In this document: positions 38,399-48,334 of the stretch, piece after piece
Layout: every line of letters starts with the position of its first letter
Position numbering within the stretch: the first letter of the stretch is position 1
Assembly: GCF_016808335.1 (NCBI RefSeq)
Contig: NC_053153.1
Span: forward strand, 20,471,033 to 20,535,032
Direction of reading: 5' to 3'
Length of the DNA: 64,000 bases
Origin: Panicum virgatum
Lineage: Eukaryota; Streptophyta; Magnoliopsida; Poales; Poaceae
Notes under the pieces: model-generated
What the model was told of the DNA's origin: nothing
What the model saw: the letters and a program-made list of their open reading frames with translations, nothing else
The model's database searches: none
Made by a program: the position numbers and the translations under genes

Positions 38399-39055
38399 CT
38401 GGAATGGCAAATTCACTCATTAGTAGGATGACATATGACAAACCCCAAGAACAGAAGGGTAAGCGCGGAAAAGTAGAACTGAAAGGAGCACGTAACAATA
38501 GGGACAGCAACGCTGTTTGTTACAAGAAAATTCATAACTTGCACTCTGTTCATCGAAATGCGCCCAAATTTTTACAGCAGATAGATAATTTATCATACTA
38601 CAACTTTGGTATTCAACTCCAAAGCTGAATCGACAGTTAAGGTGGGCGAAAAATTCAATTTCTCCTGCTCTGTCCAGTCTGTTTTTCAGCAGGCCGAGGT
38701 ATAATGTTCGGGCCATAAATTTTGACACACAGGTCTAAAAATGCTGAAATTTGGTGAGCACTTAGATCATGAAATTCCCAACCACTTTGGTATTCAACAC
38801 ACAGCCCAGAAATGCAAGGAAACATGGATAAAAATTCAGACAAGTTTCTGCAGCGATAGACTCCACTGCAATTAAACCATTACAACCATGCATCAAGTTC
38901 TTAGCTTCCGCCTAAACGATTAAGATACTTTTACATAGGAGTGGTACTCTTTGACAAAAGCGAGGTACTCAACTCTTAGTTAGCCTATTACATCACCATC
39001 CAAAGTTAGGCTACCCTACAGAGGAGTATGCGCGAACGACTACTTAAGACATCAT
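38399..39055 (-). other. Spacer between accessory ORF and gag-pol
   Basis: About 650 bp without a coding frame of note. It ends in AATTTGCCATTCCAG immediately before the gag-pol ATG, a good 3' splice-site sequence. Confidence 0.5.
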
Positions 39056-39931
39056 CTAAAAGTCGTCCAGGTTGTTGACGGAAGACTCGCTCCTCACTGG
39101 AGAGTGAGCTCCCGGAAGTGGTGGCAGGGGCACTCCAGACGTAGTGTCAAGTCCTGAGATACCCTGAACCTCCTGGGGCTCCTCCTCCATGGCCTCGGGC
39201 TGGGCCTGCTGAGCCTCCAACATCTCAATGTGATCAAAGGCAGCATTCAACTGAACCTGCTGGGCGGTGAACTGCTGCTCCAGAAGTGCAAAGTCAGCAT
39301 CTCTGTTGTCCAAGAGAACATCACGCTCCTCAATTAGACCCTCTAGTTCGCCAACATGGGCATCAAGATCCCTGATCTGCTCATTCTTAGCAATCACTAT
39401 CTCATGGCTGGTCCGCGCAGAAGCAATGATCTGGGTCATGGCCTTGGCCTGTAAAGTCTGCAAGCGGTAGAGTGCATTCATGCACTTCACTGTCATGGAG
39501 ATAGTCTCTGCAGCTCTGTTCTGCTGAAGGTACCCAGTGTGTCCGACCCGACTAAGCCAGTTAGGGTCATTGGGCTGCTCTGCTGGGAAGAGGCCAATAG
39601 GAGCTAGTGTGACAGCTGCATAATTCTTTTCACAAAACTTGTTGAGTGCTGTCATGGCTGCAACTTCCCAAGTGTCAACCAGACGGTGTCCAACTACCTC
39701 CAGCTCCAAGGAAGCCCAGTGATCTGGAAAAGGGTGGGGAGCATGAGTCATGCGCACGCGACAGCGCGCAACTCCCATCTCATGGAACTCCTCGCCCACG
39801 TAGCGCGGGGGACTGGGATATCCAGCATCGCGCATCACCTCCCAAAGAATGGAGGGAAAACCCTGCCAGTGTGTGCACTCGGAGTGTGCACGCCCATCCT
39901 CATCAAACACCAGGAGAGCAGGGGCAGCCAT
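39056..39931 (-). CDS. Accessory ORF upstream of gag-pol in the chromovirus
   Basis: An intact frame of 291 residues, in the same sense as gag-pol and 657 bases upstream of it. I chose ATG 39931 (MAAPALLVFDEDG) because it directly follows an acceptor-like TCTTTTGTACAG; the open frame extends 27 codons further upstream. The N-terminal half is globular (HWQGFPSILWEVMRDAGYP, HPFPDHWASLELEVVGHRL). The middle (about residues 165-235) is a predicted coiled coil with LDAHVGELEGLIEERD and LLEQQFTAQQVQL. The C-terminus is acidic and Pro/Ser-rich. I do not recognise a known domain. It is not gag, protease or envelope, since there is no CCHC, no DSG and no membrane segment. Extra ORFs upstream of gag are known in Tat/Ogre elements, but this element is a chromovirus. 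The function is unknown. Confidence 0.8.
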   Translation of the reverse strand: MAAPALLVFDEDGRAHSECTHWQGFPSILWEVMRDAGYPSPPRYVGEEFHEMGVARCRVRMTHAPHPFPDHWASLELEVVGHRLVDTWEVAAMTALNKFCEKNYAAVTLAPIGLFPAEQPNDPNWLSRVGHTGYLQQNRAAETISMTVKCMNALYRLQTLQAKAMTQIIASARTSHEIVIAKNEQIRDLDAHVGELEGLIEERDVLLDNRDADFALLEQQFTAQQVQLNAAFDHIEMLEAQQAQPEAMEEEPQEVQGISGLDTTSGVPLPPLPGAHSPVRSESSVNNLDDF

Positions 39932-40933
39932 CTGTACAAAAGATGTACACAAGTGAGTGATGGCTAAAACAGATTTTAGGTAGTGCACAAAAACGAGTAT
40001 AACTGAAAGCATGGAGCTCTAAAAATTCTCAACATTTACCGGGACATTCCTTAGGTTGTTAGAAACAACTTTGCTAGTCAGCTTAAGAGCTAGATCATAG
40101 ATTAAGAAGGTCTTATCCTTATAGTTTGCTTTGCTGTCGGCCCAGAATTTTCAGTGACCAGAGAGCTAGTGCTGAGGTCAAACCACTAAGCCTAAAATCA
40201 CCAAATTTTTACAGAAGCTTGGTGAGTAAATTGGGCACAAGTTTTGTGTTGAACACATCTGCAGAAAACATTTCTAGGACGGCCTAAAAATTCGTGCAAC
40301 ACAGGTGCTCCAAGCTGACAGAAAAACAGGGTGTCAAAGTTTCTAGTGTACCTTATGGTATACAAGTTGAAAAATTCTCAAATTTAAACAGCAACTAGTA
40401 GACAAGTTTTGGAGCAAAATTATCCACTAGCGCCTCTACAGATAAAGTCTTCTACTATGCCAAATAATTCATCTTCTAGGATACCGCAGAAAAGACAGAT
40501 TTCTAGATGGACCTTAATTGGGAGAAGATGAACCGTGCTCACGTGCCAACCTTAACCTTACCGACTAATCCATATCTATTTTCCATGGCTTTCAATTATA
40601 TAAGTATGATGCATGCACGACCTAATCGTCCTCCCAAGAAAAACAATTGCCAAATAGTTTTGGGCTTACGGGGTTAGCACCGGTGGCATGGCACAATTTA
40701 CGTCTCTCCCTATATATATATTTCTAGCCGAGTTCTAACCGTGCTTAACTTACGTAACCGTGGTTAGTGTACCTGCAGAAAATGACAGATATCTATTCAT
40801 TGAACCTTTCATGCCAGCACACATGAAAGCGTCCCCATACATTACCGCTCACTATAGAAGCGGCATCCATGCGTCCCACACTGCATGGACAGTGCTCATA
40901 CGCTACCGAGGCGACGTATTTACGGTTTCATTT
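39932..40933 (-). other. Remainder of the chromovirus leader
   Basis: About 1 kb of AT-rich sequence between the tandem repeats and the accessory ORF. No long frame on the coding strand. If the splice donor at 41199 is used with the acceptor at 39932, this whole stretch is intron. Confidence 0.5.
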
Positions 40934-41189
40934 ACTCCCAATATAATCGACCGATGGTCGGTATATTGGCAGCAGCTCAAGTAGGCCACTGCTTGAGCAC
41001 AGCGTTCGGTTCGCATCACCGACGGGAAGGTCAGACTCCCTCAGCTGACTGAGTATACTTTACTCCCAATATAGCCAACTAATAGTTGGTATATTGGCAG
41101 CACCTCAAGTAAGCCACTGCTTGAGGGCAGCGTTCGGCTCGCATCACCGACGGGAAGGTCAAACTCTCTCAGTTGACTGAGGATTCTTA
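40934..41189 (-). repeat. Two tandem 128-bp repeats with hairpins in the retrotransposon leader
   Basis: The block starting ACTCCCAATATA at 40934 recurs at 41062, period 128. Each copy contains a 32-nt hairpin (40938-40969 and 41066-41097) with outer arms CCAATATA and TATATTGG. A second stem CTCAAG...CTTGAG and a third CTCAG...CTGAG follow. The inner stems differ between copies by compensatory pairs. On the coding strand these lie about 260-510 nt after the PBS, where packaging or dimerisation signals of retroelements often lie; that role is inference. Confidence 0.75.
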
Positions 41190-41190
41190 C

Positions 41191-41202
41191 CGTCTTACCT
41201 TA
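41191..41202 (-). other. Strong splice donor in the chromovirus leader
   Basis: On the coding (minus) strand the sequence reads CTAAG/GTAAGACG, with the cut between 41199 and 41198. This is close to the ideal plant 5' splice site. A second GTAAGA follows 10 bases later. The site lies about 250 nt downstream of the PBS and upstream of both ORFs. Confidence 0.55.
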
Positions 41203-41447
41203 GCGTAGGTGCGTCGTTACATAATGTAAAGTACTGAATTTAAAATACAAAAAGTAATGTGCTGGAAGTCAGTTATAATAAACCATAAGTTAGATAGCCA
41301 CCTAAAACTCCCATAATATTCCCTAGGGCTTTACGTACTATACACAATCCTTAACGAACCAACGTATTTACCAAACGCGATTATGTGGCTAAGTTTTAAG
41401 TAAAACTTTTAAAATCTAGTCGCACTCTCGGGTGTGCGCTTTGTTCG

Positions 41448-41459
41448 GCTCTGATACCA
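41448..41459 (-). other. Primer binding site (initiator tRNA-Met)
   Basis: On the minus strand TGGTATCAGAGC begins 3 bases after the 5' LTR end (41462). This complements the 3' end of initiator tRNA-Met, the usual primer for plant Ty3-type elements, and fixes the element's orientation. Confidence 0.9.
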
Positions 41460-41461
41460 GC

Positions 41462-44400
41462 TGTGGCAGTACCACCCTAATTAATCCGGCTCAAGTGCGC
41501 TAACCATCATCTTAAGGATAATCCCGGCTAACACGCACTTCAAACGGAGTAATTTGGCGGCGCTGTCGGGTAAAGTCCCGAAGAATCCACCTTAGCATCG
41601 ATCGAACCCAAAGCTTACATGAAACTCACACGAAGGTGAGCCCAGAGAGTACAACATTTCACAGTTATAATACATTACAGAGTCTTAACTTAATTATTAC
41701 AAACCAAGTTCGAAATCTCCGAAAGGTACTTGAAGTTCAGATTGAAAGTAGATCAGAGTTTAATGCAGCGGAAATAAAACGAGTTCTAAACGACGATACA
41801 TGGTGTCATGATGAAGCCCGTACATGACATCACTCGGCATGGCCATCGCTGGCCGGAGTCGTATCCCACTCCACCGACCAACCAGGAGGCAGAGTACACG
41901 GCCAAGTCAAACTAGCAATCATGTCCTCAAAAGTATTACCTGAAACAAAAATTGAGCCACAAGCAAGGCTGAGTATACTAATACTCCGCAAGGCTTACCC
42001 GACTAGGATATAACTAACCCTCTAACTAGACATGCAAGGCTTTTGGCTTGAGGGGTTTGTCTTTGCCGAAAAACAGTGAGTCCTTATTTTCCGATTTTAG
42101 CTTTCAAGTTCTATTATGATTAACCATTCTACATTAGCATCTATCCTAAAGCATACATGGTGGAAAGCAATTATTTTTCATCAATCAACCGAAAGTTCTC
42201 ATCATCATTGTTCCACTTCTTACTCTATGTGGCAAAAGGGTTAAGCAGTCTCAATATCCGTGAGAGACGGACGATTCGAATCGAATTTGTTAACCTGGCC
42301 AGGCAGACCTAAACACACGCATGGGGAATGCAATCACCCACGCGACTTTTCCCCTTTTTCCCCGGGCATGAAACAGGCCCACCGTCCTAGGGTGCCCTGC
42401 ACCCGTGCGTGACCATAGACCAGACAGTGGGGAGTATGTTCCACGGCCGGTTCCATCAGGTACTTAAGCTTACCGATTACCATATTCTCGGCATGTGGTT
42501 AGTACGTTCAAACGCTTAACCACCACTACCACACACCGCGACCTTATCCATTTTGACTAAACAGACGGGGTATCACAAGTACAACAACCCCGCCCGTAAA
42601 CCTTATATTGCAGTGTGTAGTAAGCATTCAACTCCTATGAGCTCGCGAGTGACAGGAAATCACTCGACTTCTACCGAACCATTAGCATAGCCGACTAGCG
42701 ACCTACACATACTAGTGTTCAAGCATAGGTACCTAGGATCATGCAACTAAGGTTCCAAACAATTCCTGCAACTTAAATGCACAATAAACAGGAATACAAC
42801 TAGTTGCATAAATTAAAATAGATAGGACATGCTCCGGGGCTTGCCTTCCTGAGCGTAACTAGCTGTGGGCTCTTCCGAAACTGGGTTCGGGTCTTCAGTA
42901 GCTTCAGTTAGATTCAGTTGAGCTTCACGCTGCTCACTCTCGGACTCCGGCACCAACTCGTACGTACCGTCAGGGAGAGTAGTCGAATCTATATGAAATG
43001 CATATGCGTGAGTTATTTTAGTGATACGATTTAATCAATTCTTCACTAAAGAATTGTACTCCAACACAAACTCAAGATGATTTACAAAAGGTTATGTTAC
43101 ATCATTTTGGACAACCATTTATAGAGTAATAATCATTATACTGACTCCACAAAGTAACTCGGATGGGTTGTCTCTTTTATCCCTATGCAGCAAAAGAAAG
43201 ATTTTTCTTATTTATTGCTAGGTTAAGCATGTCCTTATCATAAATAATGTTAAACAGAGATTCTGGGTTTGAAATTTTTATGTATGATACATATCTAAAT
43301 ATCTTGCCTACTGTGAAATTTTCAGCCCATTTTATGCAGCCTATTTACCACGAAAAATAAAACAAACAGCTACTGCTGGAAACAAAAATGAATTTTACAG
43401 GTCAAACCATGCAAGTACTGGTAATGAAATTTTAACTGAAGGTTTTATACATAAAGATAAGCCTGCCATAAATTTTTCACAATTAACTAAGCATTTTACA
43501 GGGCATGAAAAATAGCACAAAGTAATGCTGCCTGGATCGAAATTAAATTCCATAGGCTGTTATACTAAGTTCCAGAGCCTCATATTTTACCAGTATGGTT
43601 ATAAACTCAATTTAATCCCCTAGAAAAATTATCAGATTTTTCTATGCAAATAAACTATTTTTCTTGATTTAGTGTAAATAGCTATACTATTAATTAGTTG
43701 GACTGGTTCCACCTATCTAAAATTTCTCAAAATTTTTGTACAGTAACTAAACATGAATTTAAAGGCACTGTAAAATTTTGAGCTCATTAAACCAAGCTAA
43801 ACAGTATGTACAAACAAACTAATTTAAAGTAGGCATAAAGCAAGATTTAAATAAACCGATAGCTAGGCATATCAAAAGTCTATGAAACTTTTACACAAGG
43901 TTACACACCTAACATGTACCCTACTGGCCAAAAATGGCTAACAACTCATGTTTGTAACTCGAGATCTAATATAAAGTACATTTTCTTTGTATTTTAAATG
44001 AAATAAAAACTATTGATCAAATGAAAAAGTGTATGTAACAAAAGTTGTAGATCTCTTTTCAAAGATTCCAGAACAATTGAGTTTGCATTTTTCTGATTTT
44101 TCTACGATTTTTAAACGAATTTACAAGTTTGCTGTTTTTCAAAACAAAAGAAAAAGGAACTGGAAACTTGCATCTAGGCCCCTGAGCTTTGTTTCCTTCT
44201 AACCCGAGGTCCCTGGACGGCCTTGGAACAGAGGAGGGCGCGGCGGCGCTTTTCCCGGCGAGGAGGGTCACCGGGGGTGGGGGCCCGTAGGGGAAAAGAA
44301 AGAGGACGCCGGCGCGCACCTAATGGCGGTCTCGGTTTGGGCCGGGACGGCCTGTGGCGGCGGCGCCGCGGAAGGGGGCGGCGGCGCTGGTTCTGTGCCG

Positions 44401-45539
44401 CGACGGCGGCTCGCCGGCGGCGCAGGGAAGGGGTGTCCGGGCTTGGGGGCTTCGGTGGAGGGTGAGGAAGGGAGCTGTGGGCTCGATTTGGGTCGAGGAG
44501 GGGCGGAGATGGAGCTCCACGTGGAGCCGGCGGCCGGCGGCGGTCTGGACCGCGGCGGCGCCGTTCCAGTGGGTTGGGGCGGTGGTGGAGGGGTCGGGGA
44601 GCACCGGTGAGCTGAGAGGGACTCGTTCTCGGGGGTGGTCCGGGTCGAGGGAGAGCGGAGGAAGGGGTTCCGCGGCGGCCTACGGAGGAGCGGCTACCAT
44701 GGCGCCGGGGGGGGGGGATTTCTGGCCGTTTAAAGCGAACCAAGGGGAAGGAGGGAGGTGGTTTGGGGGCCGGTGGTGCGCGGCATTGATGGCCGGCCGC
44801 GGTCAGCGGCTCGGCAGCGGCATGGCCGGGCTTGTTGGGTGCCACGGCGGCGTCGCGGCGCGTCTCCAAGTCCCTGTCGTTTGCGGCGTGCTCGTCGTCT
44901 GAGCGGAGCGCAGCAGGACGACGGGACGGGGGAGGTCAGCGGCGGGCGTGCGGGCAGGGTGCTCATGGCCAGGCAGCGAGCGGCAGGGCAGTGGCGCAGC
45001 GAGCGCACGCGGGGCGCGCTCGAGTGCCTGCGCTCGTGCACAGAGCAGAGAGGGGAGAGTCAGCGAGGGAGAGAGAGAGGAGAGAGGAAAAGGGAGTGGA
45101 GAGAGAGAAAAGAAGGTCCACTGTTTGACTTAGCAAAAACTCGAAATTTTCAATTGAAACTCGAAAAATTTTGAACACGAAAGTTGTTCAAAATTAAATT
45201 TCCTACAACTTTCCTTTCAGGCAAAACTTCATTTGAGCGATGGTTTGGAAGTTCAAAATTTGAATTCAAGTTTAATGATCCCGCTTGTTTTTCGGGGTTA
45301 ATTCAAATTTTCATGTTAGAACTTGAAAAACTTTGAACACGAAAGTTGTTTGTTTTGTCCAACTCTACGACTTTCGTTTTGGGCAAGAGTTCATTTGAGC
45401 AAAAGTGTGAGGGTTGACTTTTTGGCGTGTTTAAACTGAATTTCGGCTTTGCAGTAATTGAGAAGTTGGGGGAGGGTTTAACGTGTCATCGCATGTGAAT
45501 TGCCTGTTTTATATAGTGTTAAACACCGGAGGTGTTACA
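41462..45539 (-). repeat. 5' LTR of the chromovirus (4078 bp)
   Basis: On the minus strand it starts TGTAACACCTCCGG and ends GTACTGCCACA. A TATA-like CTATATAAAAC lies only about 25 bases from its start, and a TTTAAA-type box lies in the GC-rich block near 44726. Which one drives transcription is unclear. The frame METRRDAAV (44869-44174) and other long frames are artefacts of the GC-rich block. Confidence 0.92.
41830..42988 (-). other. LTR mini-gene, copy in the 5' LTR
   Basis: Identical in layout to 30166-31324: acidic segment 42988-42845, GC-type donor, acceptor before 41939, terminal segment 41939-41830 ending in TGA. In the 5' LTR it would lie in the leader of the genomic RNA, upstream of the PBS. 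Confidence 0.5.
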
Positions 45540-46550
45540 TGTATACACATTTTAAATTGCATAATATACCTCCTAATAGAAATTGATGAAATATGATATC
45601 CATATCTTATAGGTATATTGTGCAAGCATGCCTTCAAAGTCTTCAATGTGAACGATGTTTTCATTTTCCACCGAAATATATATTGCATAGGTGGACAAAA
45701 TATGCAAAGAGAGGATTTTATATTGAAAAACAAGGATCCGAGATGGAGAGTTTGCAAACGCATGCTGCACATATCTCACGAAAGGCGACATCTGTTGCAT
45801 TGAAGTGTTCACTATCAAAAGAACTTCTTGATGATTTGGAGAAAGCCATAGATAAGTTGGATTTAGAAGCAGATAATTCTTTGAGCAAGTTGCAAGAACA
45901 ATCCAATGAGGTTCCTCTAGTTTCAACAGATTATGCTTCAGATACATTAAATGGTACAATATCGTTTAGAGTTCCTCCAGTGGTAAAAAGAGCAAAGAAT
46001 AAACGAGCGTCTATCTCCTTTGGAAAGGATAAAGGCAAGAAGAAGAAGAAAAGTGCTAAAAAGAATGGTATTGATTCTACCAATTGCCGCATCTTTTTCA
46101 TCCTATGTTTATGTAGTTAACTTTATATATTTGACTACAGGAAAAGATTCACATAATGTTGTAGAAAATAGTCATCAAGGAGCTGGTCCAGCGCAATTTA
46201 CCGTAAGACATTTGGCTTAGATTACATTCATTTTTCATACTTTATTGGCTTATAGGTATTTGTTATGAATAATTTTATATTCTTTGACACAGGATCTAAA
46301 TGCTGGTAGCATTGGTACTAATACTACAATGTCACACTTTGCAACTAATGCCTTTGGGCAACCTTGGACCATGGCTGCTCCGCTCCTTGAAGACGGATTT
46401 GCTAATGCCACAATACCACAGATCAATATGTATGGGAATTCTTTAGTGCCGGGCGTTCCACATATCATAAGAGGATACACAAGTTTCTTGCTTGGAGTTG
46501 ATCAAGCTGCCACACTACAGCCCCCTGCGAAGAAATTAAATTTTGACTGA

Positions 46551-47384
46551 AGAGCCAAATCAAGAAGATTTGTAACCCAATAGTGTTACAGCCAAAATTT
46601 ACTTTTGTTGATGCTTATTTTTTAGTTGCACTGTAATCGTTCAGATAATGAATTTGACAGCTATATATGACATGAGAACTCATCTATAATGCTTAAGAAG
46701 AATCAGTCATTTATGGGACCATACATCAACCCTTGATCCAATCAACCTCTGTACATAAGTAATCTAATCACTACTAACTACAATCCTGAACATATCTTCG
46801 ACCAGCAGCTAAAGTAGACATGCAGCTTAGCAGCCTGCTCTACTCATGGTGGATCTCCAGTGTTTGCTTGTGAATGGATAATTTTTACTACTTCCAGTAG
46901 TTCTAGAATAGTTGGCATCCTTGGTCTTTTGGGTTCCGTAGCAAAAAATAGCATAGCTGACGTACTCTAGCAAGCTTGTAAATTTGTGCCTTCCCTGAAC
47001 CTGAATACACAGAAAATTAAACCTCATCAACTGAGTTCCAGTGTTGCATGATAAAACTTGCAAAATAACCAAATGTAACAGCGACATGTCAATTCTAGTG
47101 ATCCACTTTCAGAACTGACAGACTACCAACTTCTTCAGACTACTAACTTCTTCAGAACTGAATTGAACTATGTACTGAATGCTGACTAAATATTCAGAGA
47201 ACCTAACAATTGCTCATCCCAAATGGCCGATGAGGGGGGTTAGCTCCAGGAGATGGAGAAAACCCAGCGGGCAACAGAGGATGAGGGGCCTGGCGAGGGG
47301 GCACCAGTGGGCACGACATCTATGGCCGACCACGGCGACGACGGCGATGGCGGAGGATGACAGAGTTTACAGCAGAGATGTGGA
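46551..47384. other. MULE interior downstream of the transposase
   Basis: AT-rich 3' flank of the transposase gene, then at about 47215-47480 a GC-rich zone leading into the inner right TIR. No separate gene is supported. Confidence 0.45.
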
Positions 47385-47501
47385 GGTACAGATTCATGTA
47401 GCTAGATGTGAGGGGGCACCAGCGGGTGAGTGAATCTCCGGCGGACCAAGTCGGCGGCGCTGGCGGTGATGGCGACCGCGGCCGCGTGAACGATCTATTT
47501 A

Positions 47502-47902
47502 GGAGTTTTTTTTTCCAGAGGCTAAACTTTAGACTATGTCACATCCAAGAGAATCTTAATATTTCTTAATATTAAATAAAATCTGATTACAAAACTAACT
47601 GCAGAACTCTGGGACTAAATTGCGAGACGAATATAATGAGGTATATTAATCCGTAATTAGCGAATGATTACTGTAGCATCACTGTAGCAAATCATGGATT
47701 AATTAGGCTCATTAGATTCGGCTCGCAAATTAGCACCCATCTGTCAAAAAAAATTTATAAATAAATTTTATTTAATATTCCTAAATGGTAAGATAGGGCT
47801 AAAGATAGGACTAAAAAAAGCTTTATAAATAAATTTTATTTAATATTCCTAAATGGTAAGATAGGGCTAAAGATAGGACTAAAAAAAGCTGATGGAAAGG
47901 CC
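47502..47902. mobile_element. Tourist-like MITE inserted in the right MULE TIR
   Basis: The element is flanked by TTA (47499-47501 and 47903-47905). It contains the same internal blocks as other Tourist-like elements here (AATTAGGCTCATTAGATTCG). Its right end (CAGC...GGAAAGGCC) and left end (GGAGTTTTTTTTTCCAG) form a weak inverted repeat. A 68-bp tandem duplication lies in its right part. Confidence 0.65.
47754..47889 (+). repeat. Exact 68-bp tandem duplication inside a MITE
   Basis: Copy one is 47754-47821 and copy two is 47822-47889. They read identically, each starting TTTATAAATAAATTTTATTT and ending AAAAAAAGC. The duplication is recent, as no difference is visible. Confidence 0.9.
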
Positions 47903-47905
47903 TTA

Positions 47906-48118
47906 GGCCCCGTTTGGGACCGCGAGCCAAAAAAGCGAGGCGCGCATAAGCGCAACGCGGGTCGGAGCTCGCTTTTCGCGATTCTGGGGCCGCACGTTGT
48001 AACAGCCGCTTATTCAACGTGCGGAGGCCGGGCAACGCGCGTCCGCCGCAGCCCGTTTGGCGGGTTTAATTAGCTTCTTCGGCTCAGAAGCGAAGCAAAC
48101 GCGGTCTCAAACAGGGCC
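47906..48118. mobile_element. Second Tourist-like MITE at the same TTA site
   Basis: A GC-rich element of 213 bp with inverted ends GGCCCCGTTTGGGACCGCG and GGCCCTGTTTGAGACCGCG (right end read inverted). It is flanked by TTA at 47903-47905 and 48119-48121. Internally, CCGCACGTTG pairs with CAACGTGCGG around 47991-48026. It is a family distinct from the neighbouring AT-rich MITE. Confidence 0.8.
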
Positions 48119-48334
48119 TTAGGCTGCTGCGATCTTTCATCAGACTTGATTGTGACACGAGCCAAGCCTGGGAGCCGAGCTGCCCGAGCCGAGGAACACG
48201 AGGGAGGGAGCTGCCGCGAGGGGCTGACCTGTGTGCGATGGAGCGTTGGATCAATTAGCCTGACACGCGTGCAGCATCGGGAGAGGGTCCTCACGAGAGC
48301 CCTCGTGGGGACGGTCCTCACTGAATTTTTTTCC

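Larger units (their letters stand above)
29798..45539 (-). mobile_element. Intact Ty3-type LTR retrotransposon (chromovirus), minus strand
   Basis: LTRs at 29798-33876 and 41462-45539 both have TG...CA ends. A perfect 5-bp target duplication TGTAT flanks the element (29793-29797 and 45540-45544). The coding strand is minus, so 41462-45539 is the 5' LTR. Order on that strand: 5' LTR, PBS, structured leader, accessory ORF, gag-pol with chromodomain-like C-terminus, PPT, 3' LTR. The long 4-kb LTRs and the chromodomain suggest the Tekay/Del lineage; that is inference. All parts needed for autonomy appear intact. It inserted into the transposase gene of an older MULE. Confidence 0.93.
27801..46550 (+). 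pseudogene. Broken FAR1/MURA-type MULE transposase gene
   Basis: The gene starts at ATG 27801. Small exons 27801-27944 and 28045-28116 are followed by the main coding part. The FAR1 DNA-binding region (MTFESEEKAVDMYNTYA, GCNARVQFSV, DHNHYL) comes first, then the MULE transposase core: DAVSFDTTFQTN, FTDQDAAM, CLWHIYLNAAKHL. The SWIM zinc finger follows, with CACRKYE before, and CKHAFKVFNV after, the retrotransposon and a short intron-like stretch. Downstream exons are about 45620-46067, 46141-46202 and 46293-46550. Lesions seen: a frameshift near 28420, a stop in a TAG codon at 28835-28837 where relatives have Trp, a 15.7-kb insertion at 29798, and a one-base frameshift in a T run near 45660. 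The acceptor before 28204 is also not recognisable. Confidence 0.85.
27403..48334 (+). mobile_element. FAR1-type Mutator-like element (MULE) with nested insertions
   Basis: The outer ends are inverted copies: GGAAAAAATTCAGTGAGG at 27403 and its complement ending at 48334. They are flanked by GCGGTACGG (27394-27402) and GCGGTACGC (48335-48343), a 9-bp target duplication with one mismatch, as expected for MULEs. The TIRs extend about 215 bp at high identity and then continue more weakly inward to about 340 bp. A transposase gene of the FAR1/MURA type lies inside. Without later insertions the element would be about 4.6 kb. Insertions are a 15.7-kb LTR retrotransposon and two MITEs. Confidence 0.88.
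47385..48334 (-). repeat. Right TIR of the MULE, split by two MITEs
   Basis: The inner block at about 47385-47501 contains CGGACCAAGTC (complement of the left GACTTGGTCCG) and ends at CTATTTA. The outer block at 48119-48334 resumes with TTAGGCTGCTGCGATC. Comparison with the intact left TIR shows that 47502-48118 was inserted later. Confidence 0.8.

Noticed and set aside
40934..41189. Direct repeats as a CRISPR-like array
   Set aside because: There are only two 128-bp tandem copies without spacers, inside a plant retrotransposon leader.
45506..45520. TATA box at the very start of the 5' LTR as the main promoter
   Set aside because: A U3 of only about 25 bp would be unusual, and another TATA-like site lies in the GC-rich block. 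It was left as undecided, not as a feature.
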